Of a stretch of DNA of 49,242 nucleotides, positions 32,343 through 42,153 are shown piece after piece. This stretch comes from JAWKRB01 sp041389885 (GTDB lineage: Bacteria > Myxococcota_A > Polyangia > Polyangiales > Ga0077539), in contig JAWKRB010000047.1 in NCBI GenBank assembly GCA_041389885.1, forward strand, positions 1 through 49,242, in the 5' to 3' direction. A model generated the notes under the pieces. It was not told the DNA's origin and did no database searches. It saw only the letters and a list, made by a program, of their open reading frames with translations. A program made the translations under genes and the position numbers. Position 1 is the stretch's first letter; each line of letters opens with the position of its first letter.

Positions 32343-34265
32343 ATGATTGACGTGCGGCCTGTCGGGGCGAAGGTGCTCATCGTCGAAGATGAGGCCCTCG
32401 TGGCGCTGGACCTCGAGCTTCGCCTCGAGGGACTGGGCTACTCCGTGGTGGGCACCGCGGACCACCGCGACGAGGCCGTGGCCCTGTTCGCCGAACACCG
32501 TCCCGACCTGGTGCTGATGGATCTGCGCCTCGCGCAGGGCGACGACGGCGTCGCCGTGGCCCGCGAGCTCCAGGCGATCGCCGCGCGGCCGGTGATCTTC
32601 ATCACCGCGCACAGCGATGCGCAGACCCTCGCCCGCGCCGTCGCGGTCGCACCCTATGGCTACCTCAACAAGCCCTTCGACGACCGGGTCCTCGCCGTCA
32701 CCGCCGCGGTCGCGCTGGAGCGCTACGCGGCCGAGGGTCGCGTGCGGGTCTTTCGCGACGCCCTTGAGGCGGCGGCCGCGGGGGTAATGCTGGTGTCGGC
32801 CGGTCCCCGGGTCGTACACGTCAACGAGGCCTACCTCCGGCTCACGGGCATGGCCCGCGCGGCGGTCGTCGGCGCGGCGCCGCAGATCCCCGCGGCAGCG
32901 CCCGCGGGCGACGTCGCGCGGGCCGTCACCGAGGCCATCGCGCAGCGACGGGCCCACCTCGCCGAACTCCCCTGCGTCCGCGCGGACGGCATGCCGTGGA
33001 CCGCGTCGGTCGTGGTCACCCCCATCCCCGGCGACGACGGGCACGCGGGCGAGACCACCTTCGTGTGGATCGCCGACGTCACGCTCGAGCGCGCCGCCGA
33101 GCGCGCCCTCGCGCAGAAGCAGCGCCTCGAGGTCGTCGGGCGCCTCGCCGCGTCGGTGGCCCACGACTTCAACAACGTGCTCACCGCCATCGAGGTCGGC
33201 ATCGGGCTGGCCAGCGAGGCCCGCGACGTCGCCTCGGCTCAGGTCGAGCTCGCCGAGGCGCTACGCGCGACGCGAACCGGACAACGGCTCAGCCGTCGGC
33301 TCGTCGAGTCCATCGGCCTCGCGCGTATCGAGACCGCGGGCGCGACCGACCTCGCAGACTTTCTCGCAGGGATGCGGAGCACCCTCGAGCGACTGACCGG
33401 GTCGAGGGTCCACCTGGAGGTCGAGGTGACGCCGGGGATCGTCGTCGCGATGAACGTTGGCTCCCTGGAGCAGGTGCTGCTCCATCTCGTCACCAACGCC
33501 TGCGACGCGATGCCCGGGGGCGGCGCGCTCCGCATCGCCGTCGACGCGGTCCGAGGCGCCGGGGGCGCGTCGATGGCGCGGATCTCGGTGCAGGACAGCG
33601 GCATCGGCATGGGTGCAGAGACCCTGGAACATGTCTTCGAGCCCTTCTTCACCACGAAGGACCTCGGCGCGGGGACGGGGATTGGCCTCACGACGACCCG
33701 CACGCTGGTCGAACAGGCCGGAGGGCAGGTGCGGCTGCGCTCGCAGCCCGGCCGCGGGACCGTCTTCGAGGTCGAGCTCCCTCTCACATCGAATGGCCCC
33801 GACGCGGCAGTTGAGGCGTCTCCCGACGTGGTTGAGGCGTCTCCCGACGTGTCGGCCGTTGTGCCAGGCACGCCCGCACGGGTGCTGGTGGTCGACGATG
33901 ACGAGGCCGTGCTGCGCGGCCTCGTGCGCGCTCTGATGCGTCGCGGTCTCGCCGTGCGCGAGGCGCGGAGCTTCACCGAAGCCGTCGAGGCGCTGGCGGT
34001 CGAGGAGCCCGACCTGCTCGTCACCGACGTGAACCTGGGCGACGGCAACGGCCTCGAGCTGCTGCGCCTGGCGTCGGCGCGCACGCCCCGGCTCTCGACC
34101 CTCGTGATCTCGGGCGCCCTCGACGCCGAGTCCGCGAAGGTCGGGCTCGCCGGCACGCTGGCGACCTTTCTCGTCAAGCCCTTCAACGTCGCGGCCTTCA
34201 GCGCAGCGGTGGCCGCGGCCCTGGCGCGGGGCGGCCGGAGGTCGAACGCGGCGAACCTGGCGTGA
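32343..34265 (+). CDS. Hybrid sensor: REC-PAS-histidine kinase-REC
   Basis: A 640-residue cytosolic protein. Domain order: receiver (about 8-125, acceptor D60 in LVLMDLRLAQGDDG), PAS (about 135-248), dimerisation domain with H274 in SVAHDFNNVLTAI, ATPase domain (N385, GIGMG, FEPFFTTK, GTGIGL), then a linker with a duplicated VEASPDV, and a second receiver (about 512-632, D562 in LLVTDVNLGDGNG). No membrane segment or DNA-binding domain is present. The initial receiver implies control by another kinase; the terminal receiver may relay phosphate or inhibit. Its stop overlaps the next gene's GTG as GTGA. It is a paralogue of the gene at 37345-40519. Confidence 0.93.
   Translation: MIDVRPVGAKVLIVEDEALVALDLELRLEGLGYSVVGTADHRDEAVALFAEHRPDLVLMDLRLAQGDDGVAVARELQAIAARPVIFITAHSDAQTLARAVAVAPYGYLNKPFDDRVLAVTAAVALERYAAEGRVRVFRDALEAAAAGVMLVSAGPRVVHVNEAYLRLTGMARAAVVGAAPQIPAAAPAGDVARAVTEAIAQRRAHLAELPCVRADGMPWTASVVVTPIPGDDGHAGETTFVWIADVTLERAAERALAQKQRLEVVGRLAASVAHDFNNVLTAIEVGIGLASEARDVASAQVELAEALRATRTGQRLSRRLVESIGLARIETAGATDLADFLAGMRSTLERLTGSRVHLEVEVTPGIVVAMNVGSLEQVLLHLVTNACDAMPGGGALRIAVDAVRGAGGASMARISVQDSGIGMGAETLEHVFEPFFTTKDLGAGTGIGLTTTRTLVEQAGGQVRLRSQPGRGTVFEVELPLTSNGPDAAVEASPDVVEASPDVSAVVPGTPARVLVVDDDEAVLRGLVRALMRRGLAVREARSFTEAVEALAVEEPDLLVTDVNLGDGNGLELLRLASARTPRLSTLVISGALDAESAKVGLAGTLATFLVKPFNVAAFSAAVAAALARGGRRSNAANLA
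33810..33851 (+). repeat. 21-bp perfect tandem duplication
   Basis: Two identical 21-base copies encode VEASPDV in the linker between the ATPase domain and the second receiver of the hybrid kinase. Perfect identity suggests a recent event. Confidence 0.9.
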
Positions 34266-36139
34266 ACATCCCCGAAGCGCTCAGCCCTCCAACACTCCTC
34301 GCCGCCATCGCGCGCCGTACTGGCAACGCGGTCATCGTCACCGACCGCGCGGGACTCATCGTCTGGGTCAACGACGGCTTCACGCGTTTGACGGGCCACG
34401 AGCCTGAGGCGGTCCTCGGCCTGAGCCCCGCGGCGCTGCTTCAGGGCGCCGACACCGCGCTCGAGACGCGCGCGGAGATGGCCCGGTGCATCGCCGCGGG
34501 GCAGCCCTTCGATGTGGTGGTGCTGAACTACACGCGCGACCAGACGCAATACTGGGTGCGGATCCAGGCCGAGCCCACGCTCGACGAGGCGGGCGCGGTG
34601 ACGGGCTACGTGGCCGTCGAGACCGACGTCACCGAAGCGCTCATCGCCGGGTCTCGCGAGCGTCTGATGACGCGCATGGGCGACGCGCTGCTGCACTGCG
34701 ACGACCTCGTTCAGGCCGCCCGAGCCGTCGTCGACGAGCTCGTCTCCACCCCCGACGTACGCGCGGCACAGGTTTGGTTGGTGGAACCCGGCGCGACGCA
34801 CTTGCGGCACCTCGCGGGCGCGGGCGCAGACGACGACGCCCGGCCGTGGATCGAGGTAGGAGGTCGCACTCCTTTCGCCCGTGGCGACGCCTGGGTCGTG
34901 GGCGTGGGCGCGCCCGGGATGGCCTGGGGAACGGGACGCCTCTGCAGCCGCACGGATTTCTGGCAGCGTGACAGCAACGGCTTGTTCAGCCGCCGGTCAG
35001 AGGCCGCGCAGGCGGCGCGGATTCGCACGGTGTGCGCGGTGCCGGTGCTGGGCCCCGAGGGGGTGATCGCGGTGATCGAGATCGGCGGATCCCATCGCTA
35101 TCCGGGGCACGAGCGGCTCCCCTCCCTGGTCGAGCACGCCGCGCGGCAGTTCGGCGCCTTCATGCTCCGTCACCAGAGCCGCCTCGCCTTCGAGGCCCTC
35201 TTTCAACGGAGCCCCGACGCCCTGCTGGTCACCGACCGCGGGCGCACCGTGCTGCGGGCCAACGCCCGGGCCCAGGCGCTGTTCGGGTCGGTGATTGGGA
35301 CTGGCCTGAGCGCGCTCCTCGCCGAGGCCGACTCCCTCGATGGGAGCGACGGGACGACCCTGCACCGCCGCGACGCGCACGGCCTCGACGGGATGACCTT
35401 CTCGGCCGAGGTGACCCTCGCCAACCTGCCCGGCGCGGGCGCCGAGGGGGCCATCGTGGCGGTGCGCGACCTCACCGAGCGGCATCGGGTCGAGGCCGAG
35501 CTGCGCCGCACATTGGATGAAAAGACCGTGCTCGTCCAGGAGGTCCACCATCGGGTGAAGAACAACCTCCAGATCGTCTCGAGCCTGCTCGCGCTGCAGG
35601 CAGCCTCGGTCACCGACGCGGCCGTGCGCGAGGCGCTCTTCGACACCACACGGCGCATTCAGTCGATGGCGCTCGTGCACCAGCAGTTGTACGCGCGCGA
35701 CAGCGTGGGGCGCATCGCCTTCGACGAGTACGCGCGGCTGCTCTGTCACTCCGTGCGAAGTTCCATCGGCGGTGACGCCTGGCTCACCTTCGAGGCCGAC
35801 GCCATCTCCGAGGGCGTCGACCGCGCGGTCCCCGCGGGGCTGATCCTGAACGAGCTGCTGACCAACGCGTTCAAGTACGGCCGCAACGCGCAGGGGAAGT
35901 GCCGGGTGCACGTGCGCGTGCGGCGCGACGGCGATGGGTGGTGCTTCGTCGTCGCCGACGAGGGCGTGGGCCTTGAAGCGAAGCTGCCGCACGGTCGTTC
36001 GCTGGGGTTCACCATCATCCACTCGCTATTGAAACAGCTTCGCGCGAAGCGCACCGACGACCCCGCGGCGGCGCCTTCGTTTGGCATCGAGCAGCCCGTG
36101 CAGACCCTGATCCGCATCGGTCTGCCCCCCGCGCCGTGA
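34262..36139 (+). CDS. PAS-GAF-PAS histidine kinase (HisKA_2 type)
   Basis: A 625-residue cytosolic sensor kinase. PAS 1 (about 20-128) resembles LOV-type PAS around its helix but has LSPAALLQG where LOV domains carry the flavin-reactive Cys, so it is not a LOV photoreceptor. A GAF-like domain follows (about 135-300), then PAS 2 (about 305-408), and a HisKA_2 dimerisation domain with H430 in VHHRVKNNLQIVSSLLALQ and an ATPase domain (LNELLTNAFKYG, DEGVGLE). HisKA_2 kinases often phosphorylate separate receivers. The GTG start overlaps the upstream stop, so it is translationally coupled to the hybrid kinase, whose N-terminal receiver is a candidate target. Confidence 0.92.
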   Translation: MNIPEALSPPTLLAAIARRTGNAVIVTDRAGLIVWVNDGFTRLTGHEPEAVLGLSPAALLQGADTALETRAEMARCIAAGQPFDVVVLNYTRDQTQYWVRIQAEPTLDEAGAVTGYVAVETDVTEALIAGSRERLMTRMGDALLHCDDLVQAARAVVDELVSTPDVRAAQVWLVEPGATHLRHLAGAGADDDARPWIEVGGRTPFARGDAWVVGVGAPGMAWGTGRLCSRTDFWQRDSNGLFSRRSEAAQAARIRTVCAVPVLGPEGVIAVIEIGGSHRYPGHERLPSLVEHAARQFGAFMLRHQSRLAFEALFQRSPDALLVTDRGRTVLRANARAQALFGSVIGTGLSALLAEADSLDGSDGTTLHRRDAHGLDGMTFSAEVTLANLPGAGAEGAIVAVRDLTERHRVEAELRRTLDEKTVLVQEVHHRVKNNLQIVSSLLALQAASVTDAAVREALFDTTRRIQSMALVHQQLYARDSVGRIAFDEYARLLCHSVRSSIGGDAWLTFEADAISEGVDRAVPAGLILNELLTNAFKYGRNAQGKCRVHVRVRRDGDGWCFVVADEGVGLEAKLPHGRSLGFTIIHSLLKQLRAKRTDDPAAAPSFGIEQPVQTLIRIGLPPAP

Positions 36140-36244
36140 CCCCGCGGCGCGACGCAACCCGGCGGGATGGGTCGTCGGCGCACTTGAGCTTCCCGCGCGG
36201 ACCTCGTGTCGTCGCGGCGCGGCGTCGATCACCCGGGGAGATCC

Positions 36245-36790
36245 ATGGCAGAAGCGAAGAAGGACACCGCGAAGAAGCCCGCCGCGAAGAAGACCACCGC
36301 GAAGCACGAGGTGCTCCTTGGGCTGCCCATCGTGTGGGCGCATTAGCTTCGTGGCGAGCCGGTCGGACCGCACGTCGACGACCACGAGGTGTGGGGCGGC
36401 TGGGACTCGGGCGACGTCGTGGCCTGTGACCATGCGGGGGAGGTGCTCCGTCGGTGGCGCCTCCCGGCGGGGGTCGACGCGCTGGTGGCCGACGAGGCCT
36501 GGCGCGCCGCCGGGTGTCGCGACGGCACGGTCTACGACCTCACAGAACGCGCGCCGAGGGCAGCCTTCGTCATTGATCCCGACGTGCGGGTGCAGGCGGT
36601 GGAGGTGTTTCGCGGGAACCCCCGCGCGGGCGACAGCACCGGCGCGAGCACCGTGCTCGACCCCGAACAGAACGTGCTCTGGGAGTACCGACCGAAGCCC
36701 CGGGGGAGCTCGGCGTGGATGGTCCGCGCCGAAGATCCCGGGGTGTTCCTCGGGAACTCCGCGGGCGTGCATCGCGTCACCTTCCCACGA
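36245..36790 (+). pseudogene. Broken gene with Lys/Ala-rich N-terminus and propeller-like repeats
   Basis: The ATG at 36245 opens a Lys/Ala-rich start (MAEAKKDTAKKPAAKKTTAK). An in-frame TAG at 36344-36346 stops it after 33 codons. The same frame continues with coherent protein-like sequence to about 36785 (WGGWDSGDVVACDHAGEVLRRW, then VADEAWRAAGCRDGTVYDL, then VLDPEQNVLWEY). This looks like WD40- or PQQ-type propeller blades. The sequence then loses coherence, so the 3' end is missing as well. I do not know the function of the intact gene. Confidence 0.65.
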
Positions 36791-36844
36791 TGCCTATCCC
36801 CATGCAGAACTCCTCTCCCACCGTGGCCCATCCGTGGCGCGCGC

Positions 36845-37345
36845 TCACCCGCAGCGGGCGCGGCAGGGATGCCACCAGCACGCCGCCCCCGCCAGCCCCT
36901 CAGGGGGCAGCACCGGGGCGGGGATCACGTCCCGCGGGTCGCCGCAGCCGCCGCCGATGCACGCCACCCCTGCGCCGACGAGCGCGTACAGGTGATCCGC
37001 CAGTGGTTGGGTGGTCGTGCTCGCGTCGGTGAAGGCGAGCAGGCCCCGAGCGTCGAGCGCGGCGGGCGCGGCGTCGCCGGGCCTCCAGTAGTGCGTCGAC
37101 GGCGCCTCGCGCAGCCCGAGGGTCACCACGCCGCGACGAAGCCCACTCCCCTCGTTGAGCACGCCGGGGAACAGCCCTTCGACGCAGGTCAGACACGCCT
37201 CTCGCAGCGTCGCGCGCACCGCGTCATCGGCCCAGCCGTTGGCCGCGCAGGCCAGCACCACCCTGCCCTGGGCGTCCTGGCGTGCGAGCTCCGCCAGGCA
37301 GCCCGCGAGGGCCTCGACGGACCCCTCCTCGCTCGCGGCGATCAT
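36845..37345 (-). CDS. FIST-like sensor protein, C-terminally truncated
   Basis: A 166-residue protein that resembles the N-terminal FIST domain, a small-ligand sensor domain attached to signalling proteins: GRVVLACAANGWADDAVRATLREA, then GLFPGVLNEGSGLRRGVVTLGL, then ARGLLAFTDASTTTQPLADHLYALVGAGVACIGGGCGD. Intact FIST proteins normally run to about 380 residues with a FIST_C domain, which is missing. The last 15 residues (CWWHPCRARCG) look unrelated. The start overlaps the stop of the upstream kinase-EAL gene as TGATG, so it is the second gene of that operon. Truncation probably leaves it non-functional. Confidence 0.6.
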   Translation of the reverse strand: MIAASEEGSVEALAGCLAELARQDAQGRVVLACAANGWADDAVRATLREACLTCVEGLFPGVLNEGSGLRRGVVTLGLREAPSTHYWRPGDAAPAALDARGLLAFTDASTTTQPLADHLYALVGAGVACIGGGCGDPRDVIPAPVLPPEGLAGAACWWHPCRARCG

Positions 37346-40300
37346 CACGGGGCGGCGCCTCCCGTCGGGGCGTCGGGCCGCGCGAAGAGCCTCCCGCGCA
37401 TCAGGTCGCAGCCGAGCGCGCGGAGTGCCTCCCGCTCTTCGGTGCGCTCGACGCCGTCGGCGATGAAGCGGGTCCGCGCGCGGCGCCCGACGCGGAGCAG
37501 CAGCTCCGCCATCGCGCGCTGCGCCTCATCCTCAGGCAACGCGCGCACCACCGCGGCGCCGAGGACGGCGAACTCCGGCTGCAGCGACCGCATCCACTCG
37601 ATGCTGCCGGCCTCCACGCCGTCGTTGTGAAGGGCCACCCGAAAGCCCAACAACCTGTGCTCCGCGAGGTTCTCTGCCAGCTGCGCGACGGAGCGGAGCT
37701 CCCCGGGCTGCGCGACCTCCAGCACGATGCGCGACGCCCGCTCGACGAAGGCGCGGTCGCGCGTCAGGAGCGGCGTGAGGAGCTGCCGGGGGTGCACCCG
37801 CAGGAAGAGCAGGGCGGCCGCGGACACCTCGTCGGCGGCGCGCACGGTCGCGCTCCGCATCAGGGCGCCGAGGCGCTCCACCTCGCCCAGCGCCTCGGCC
37901 GCTTGCAGGAGCGACGCGAGGTCGGCCAGCGGGCCGTCGGCGTCGAGGCCCACCTCCCAGCCGAAGGGCGCGTCGCCCTCGAGCGAGATCACCGGCGTGA
38001 GCCGGGGGGCGCGCCGAGCGCAGGGAGGACTCGAAGCGCTCCCGGAGCGCCAGGAGCGCCTCGCGAAGCTCCGTCGCGCCGCGGGCACGCTGCGCCGACC
38101 GCTGAAGCCGCGCTACCGCGCGCTCATCGAGCGCCGCGCGCACCGCGGACTTGAACTGGTCGAGGTCGAAGGGCTTGGGCAGAAAGCCCGAGACGCGACT
38201 CTCGATGGCGCGCCGCGCGTCGCGCGGGGAGAGGTCGCCCGAGATCACCAGCACCGGGGTCGAGGAGAGGTCGGTGGAGGCGGACTGCAGCAGGTCGAGG
38301 CCGTTGCGGTCACGTAGATGCACGTCGGTGACGACCAGGTCGAAGGGGCCCTGGGCGAGCAGGGCCTCTGCCTCTTCGAAGGTCGAGACGCCGCGGGTGC
38401 GGTAGCCCTCGCGCCGCAGCGCGCGCTCCAGCCCGCGGGCCAGGGGGAGGTCGTCGTCGACGATGAGCACCGTGGGGGAGAGCAGGGGCGCGGGCCGGGG
38501 TGAAATCGCCCGTGTCGGCGTCGACGCCCCGGGCGTTCCCGACGACAGCGCGAGCTCGTCGAGCGCGGCGCGGGCGAGGAGCGCGGTGGAGCAGGGGCGA
38601 CGCATCGGCCGCACGGGTTCGGGAGGCAGCGCGACGCTCAGGCCGCCGACCACCAGCAGGGGGACCTCCGGGAGACTCTCCCGCAGGCGGGCGAGCGCGC
38701 GCGCCTGGAGGGCCTCCGCCCCGAGCTCTGACACGTCGAGCACGGCGACCCGCACCGCGTCGATGACCTCGGCGTCGCACGCGACGAAGACCTCAATGGA
38801 CGAGAACTCCCGCACGTCGAAACCCACGAGGGCCAGGCCTCGCGCGTAGGCCTGGCGCACCGGGCCCGGCGGGAGGAGCAGCGCGCAGACCTCGCCGCGC
38901 GCGCGGTGCAGCATCGACCCGAGGGTCTCGGTCTCGTCGACGAACTCCGGCGCCGCCGCGACGAGTGGGAGCCGCACCTCGAAGTCGGTGCCCACCTCGA
39001 CCTCGCTCCGCACGGTGATCGCGCCGCCGGCGGCCTCGACCAGCGCGCGGGTCGTCGACAGCCCGATGCCGGTGCCCAACCCCGCGGGCTTCGTGGTGAA
39101 GAAGGGGTCGAAGATGCGCGCCATGAGCTCCGGGCTCATGCCCACGCCGGTGTCCGAGAAGCGCATGACCGCCTGCGCGGGAGAGAGCGCGGTGGACCTC
39201 GCGACCTCGATGCGCAACGCGCCGCCCCGCGGCATGGCGTCGCGGGCGTTGGACGCGAGGTTGAAGATCATCTGCTCCACCGAGTTGACCCCGAGCCCCA
39301 CCACCAGCGAGTCGGCGCCGAGGCGGAGCTGCAGGGAGACCTGCGGCCCCACGAGGCGCTCGAGGGTCGGGCGCGCGCTGGCCAACACCTGCGCGAGGTC
39401 TGACGCCACGCCCTGCTGCGCGCGCGGGGGGCGCGCCACCTGCAGGAGCTTCTGCATCAGCCGCGCGCCGGTCCAGGTCGCGCGGAGCACCTCGCGGAGG
39501 TCGTCGCGGCACTCGTCCAGGCTCGGCGCTTCCAACGCGAGCTCGGCGAAGGAGCCGATGGCGGTCATCACGTTGTTGAAGTCGTGCGCGACGGCGGCGG
39601 CGAGCTGTCCGGCGACCTCCATGCGCTGCGACGCGTGGAGCGCCTCGCGGGCCTCTCGCTCGCGGGTGACGTCGATGAGAAAGACGAGCACCATCGGGTC
39701 TTCGGCGGAATCTGCCTCCACCGGAGAGACCGCGACCGAGACCCAGAACTCGAGGCCGTCGGCGCGTTTGCAGCGCACCTCGCGGCACGTCCGCGCGCCG
39801 GTGCGGATGGCCTCCATCAGGGCCCGGGTGCCCTGGTCGTCGGGGTCTGCCGCGAGGATACACGGCGACTCGTCGCGCACCTCCTCGAGCGTGCGCCCCG
39901 ACAGTCGGAGGTACTCCTCGTTCGCGTACGCGATGCGCGGGGCGCCGTCTCGTTGCGCGAGGAGCAGCACCCCAGAGCTGGCCGACTGCAACGCCGAGCG
40001 GTAGATCCGCAGCGTGCGCTCCGTGGCGTGGCGCTCCAGCGCGATGGCGAGGGTCACCACCAGCATCCGGTCGTCGAAGGGCTTGATGAGGTATCCGTGC
40101 GGGCCGATGCCCGTCGCGCGCCGCAGGGGCGCCACGTCGTTGTAGGCCGTGATGAACACGATGGGTCGGTCAGCGCGCACGCGAATCGCGCGCGCGAGCG
40201 CGACCCCGTCGTCGCCGAGCCGCAGCCGGACGTCGAGCAGCACGAGGTCGGGCAGCGCGTACTCGAAGAGCGAGAGCGCCTCCGCCGCGCCGTTGGCGAT

Positions 40301-40519
40301 GCCCACCACGTCGTAGCCGAGCGCCTGCAGGCGGCGCTCGAGGTCGATGGCGACGACGGCTTCGTCCTCGACGATCATCACGCGCACCGGTCGCCGCCCC
40401 GACGGTCGCGGCAGGCCGATGGGCAAGGCGCTCCCGGTCGGGTGCTCTTCGGAGAGAAAGGACTCGGTCGGAAGATCTGCGGACCCCGAGGTTTCGCTGT
40501 GGTTCGACGAAGGTATCAT
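37345..40519 (-). CDS. REC-PAS-histidine kinase-REC-EAL-like protein, frameshifted at a C6 run
   Basis: The first frame runs from the ATG at 40519 (GGAG 5 bases upstream) for about 836 codons: receiver (D96), PAS (about 175-290), kinase core with H312 in AVAHDFNNVMTAI, ATPase domain (GTGIGL), a degenerate receiver-like segment (545-625) and a second receiver (about 680-800, D732). At 38004-38009 a run of six C on the coding strand breaks the frame; dropping one C joins it to an EAL-like domain ending at 37345 (LTPVISLEGDAPFGWEVGL, then HPRQLLTPLL, then HNDGVEAGS). The EAL signature and catalytic acids are changed, so no diesterase activity is expected. It is a paralogue of the hybrid kinase at 32343. 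The lesion could be phase variation, mutation or sequencing error. Confidence 0.8.
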
Positions 40520-40940
40520 GACGCTCCGGCGAACCGCCCGGCCTCTCGTCGGAGCCTGGGCCGACGTATCGGGCGACGCGCGAAGGTGTTGGAGGGGTGC
40601 GGCGATTTGCCTCAATGAGCGTGCGCGAGGAGCTGCTCGGTCGACAACCGGGTTGAACCCGTATGGATGATCGGTGTGAACCCCTGTTCGTGCAGGCCTC
40701 CGCGCCGCTGCGAGGCTCCCTCCGTGGGCTGGATGCCCATCGGGGGGACTCTGATACGGTCACAAGGGCTGATGCCCTGCCAACCCGGCGCACTCATCAG
40801 GGATCGGTGCTCCCGCAGGCCCACGCTTGATTTCTCGGGGGCGCTGCCGTCGCTTATCGTTCGGGTCACAGGCTCAGCACGCGGTCATGCACAAGCAAGC
40901 CGTGATGTCGCGACGGGCGTAGGACGCCGACGGTACGACG
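40520..40940. other. Divergent intergenic region
   Basis: These 421 bases lie between the frameshifted kinase (minus) and a lipoprotein gene (plus) and should hold promoters for both. The one clear dyad is CGGGTT-G-AACCCG (40649-40661), followed about 15 bases on by a second TGAACCC. No coding sequence or RNA gene was recognised. Confidence 0.45.
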
Positions 40941-42017
40941 GTGTTTGAGCGAAGACACGGATCCCTGATCATGTTCGTCGGAACGCTGTCGGCGGCGTGT
41001 GGCGCAGGGAGCCGGCGCATCACGCCCGATGCGGCAACGACGCCCGACGCGGTCACCGCGCCCGACGTGGTCACCGCGCCCGACGCGCAGGTCACCGTGC
41101 GCATCACCGCGCCTGCGGAGGGAGACACGGTGGACCTCCGCGCCGCGGCCTCGGCGGCCGTCGGGATCGCCCGCGTGGAAATCTACAGCGTCGGCGGCGC
41201 GTATCGCATCGGCGAGGACCGCGCCGCGCCCTACGCGCTGTTTTGGGCGACCGCGGGGTACGTCCCCGACGGGGCGCAGCGGCTGCGGGTGGGGGACTGG
41301 GACGACGCCGGGAGACAGGCTGAGGATGAGGTGAGCGTGCGGGTGCGCAACACGCCCGCGAGCATGTTGCCCGCCGACGAGGTCGCGCGGGTGACGGCGT
41401 GGTTCGAGGCCCGTCGGGGCGCGCGGTACGTGGAGCGCGACTGCGCGTCGACCACCTACCCAGGGTGGTCCACGGTGCCCCTGCGGCTGTGCCGCTATCG
41501 CGTGTCGGACTCGTACAGCGGCGGCGCGCGCTGGGCCGACGTGATCCTGGCGAACGCCGAGCCGTCGCAGCTCGCGCGCTGGGTGGTGCAGTCCGCGACG
41601 GAGCGCCGCGGCCGCGTCGTGCGCGCCGACGTCGACGCGATGTGCGCCAACATCCTCGGGCAGAGCGGCGGGCAGTTCCCCGTCGCGGGCGTGGTCTATG
41701 AGGCAATGAACGGCACCGGTCAGCGCATCGATCCCTTTCGCGATGGGGTCACGGTGCGCGTCGAGGGGCTCCCCTTCGCCACCCGGGAGCAGCCGGGCGA
41801 GACCCAGATGGCCGCCTACCGCACGGGCGCCGTGGCCTGCGTGGGCCGCTACGCGCGCATCGCCGGCACGCTGACCGAGGCGTGGACCGCGCTCACCGGC
41901 GAGCGCGTGCGCGACGACCGCAGCGACTGGCCCGACCTCGTCGCGCGCGCGTACCGAGCCGCGTGGGGGCAGGACCGCAGCGCCCTGCTCGTCGCGTGGG
42001 CCCGCGCCAACCTCTGA
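40941..42017 (+). CDS. Lipoprotein with Ig-like domain
   Basis: A 358-residue predicted lipoprotein: signal peptide with lipobox LSAAC (Cys20), a short Thr/Pro/Asp/Ala linker of repeated PDAVTAPD type, then a bacterial Ig-like domain (about 50-135: VRITAPAEGDTVDLRA, then GIARVEIYSVG, then YALFWATAGYVPDGAQRLRV). The remaining 220 residues contain four Cys and were not recognised. The GTG at 40941 was used because the ATG 10 codons later would leave no hydrophobic core before the lipobox. It stands alone between signalling genes, and its function is unknown. Confidence 0.7.
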   Translation: MFERRHGSLIMFVGTLSAACGAGSRRITPDAATTPDAVTAPDVVTAPDAQVTVRITAPAEGDTVDLRAAASAAVGIARVEIYSVGGAYRIGEDRAAPYALFWATAGYVPDGAQRLRVGDWDDAGRQAEDEVSVRVRNTPASMLPADEVARVTAWFEARRGARYVERDCASTTYPGWSTVPLRLCRYRVSDSYSGGARWADVILANAEPSQLARWVVQSATERRGRVVRADVDAMCANILGQSGGQFPVAGVVYEAMNGTGQRIDPFRDGVTVRVEGLPFATREQPGETQMAAYRTGAVACVGRYARIAGTLTEAWTALTGERVRDDRSDWPDLVARAYRAAWGQDRSALLVAWARANL

Positions 42018-42153
42018 CCCGTTCAGGCTCCGCCGCCGCGCGTCGCCCGACGAACGAGCGCGCGGCGTTGCAGCACGGCCCAGTATCTCTGCAGCCCGCC
42101 CCGCGCGCGGGGCGGCACATGCGGACGAACCGTGACGTCGCGCGAATTTGGGC

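Noticed and set aside
34262..34650. LOV-type blue-light photoreceptor in the PAS-GAF-PAS kinase
   Set aside because: The PAS resembles LOV around its helix, but the reactive Cys motif (NCRFLQ type) is replaced by SPAALLQ.
40630..40690. Possible tRNA or tRNA fragment
   Set aside because: CGGGTTGAACCCG resembles a T-arm, but no acceptor, D or anticodon arms can be folded around it.
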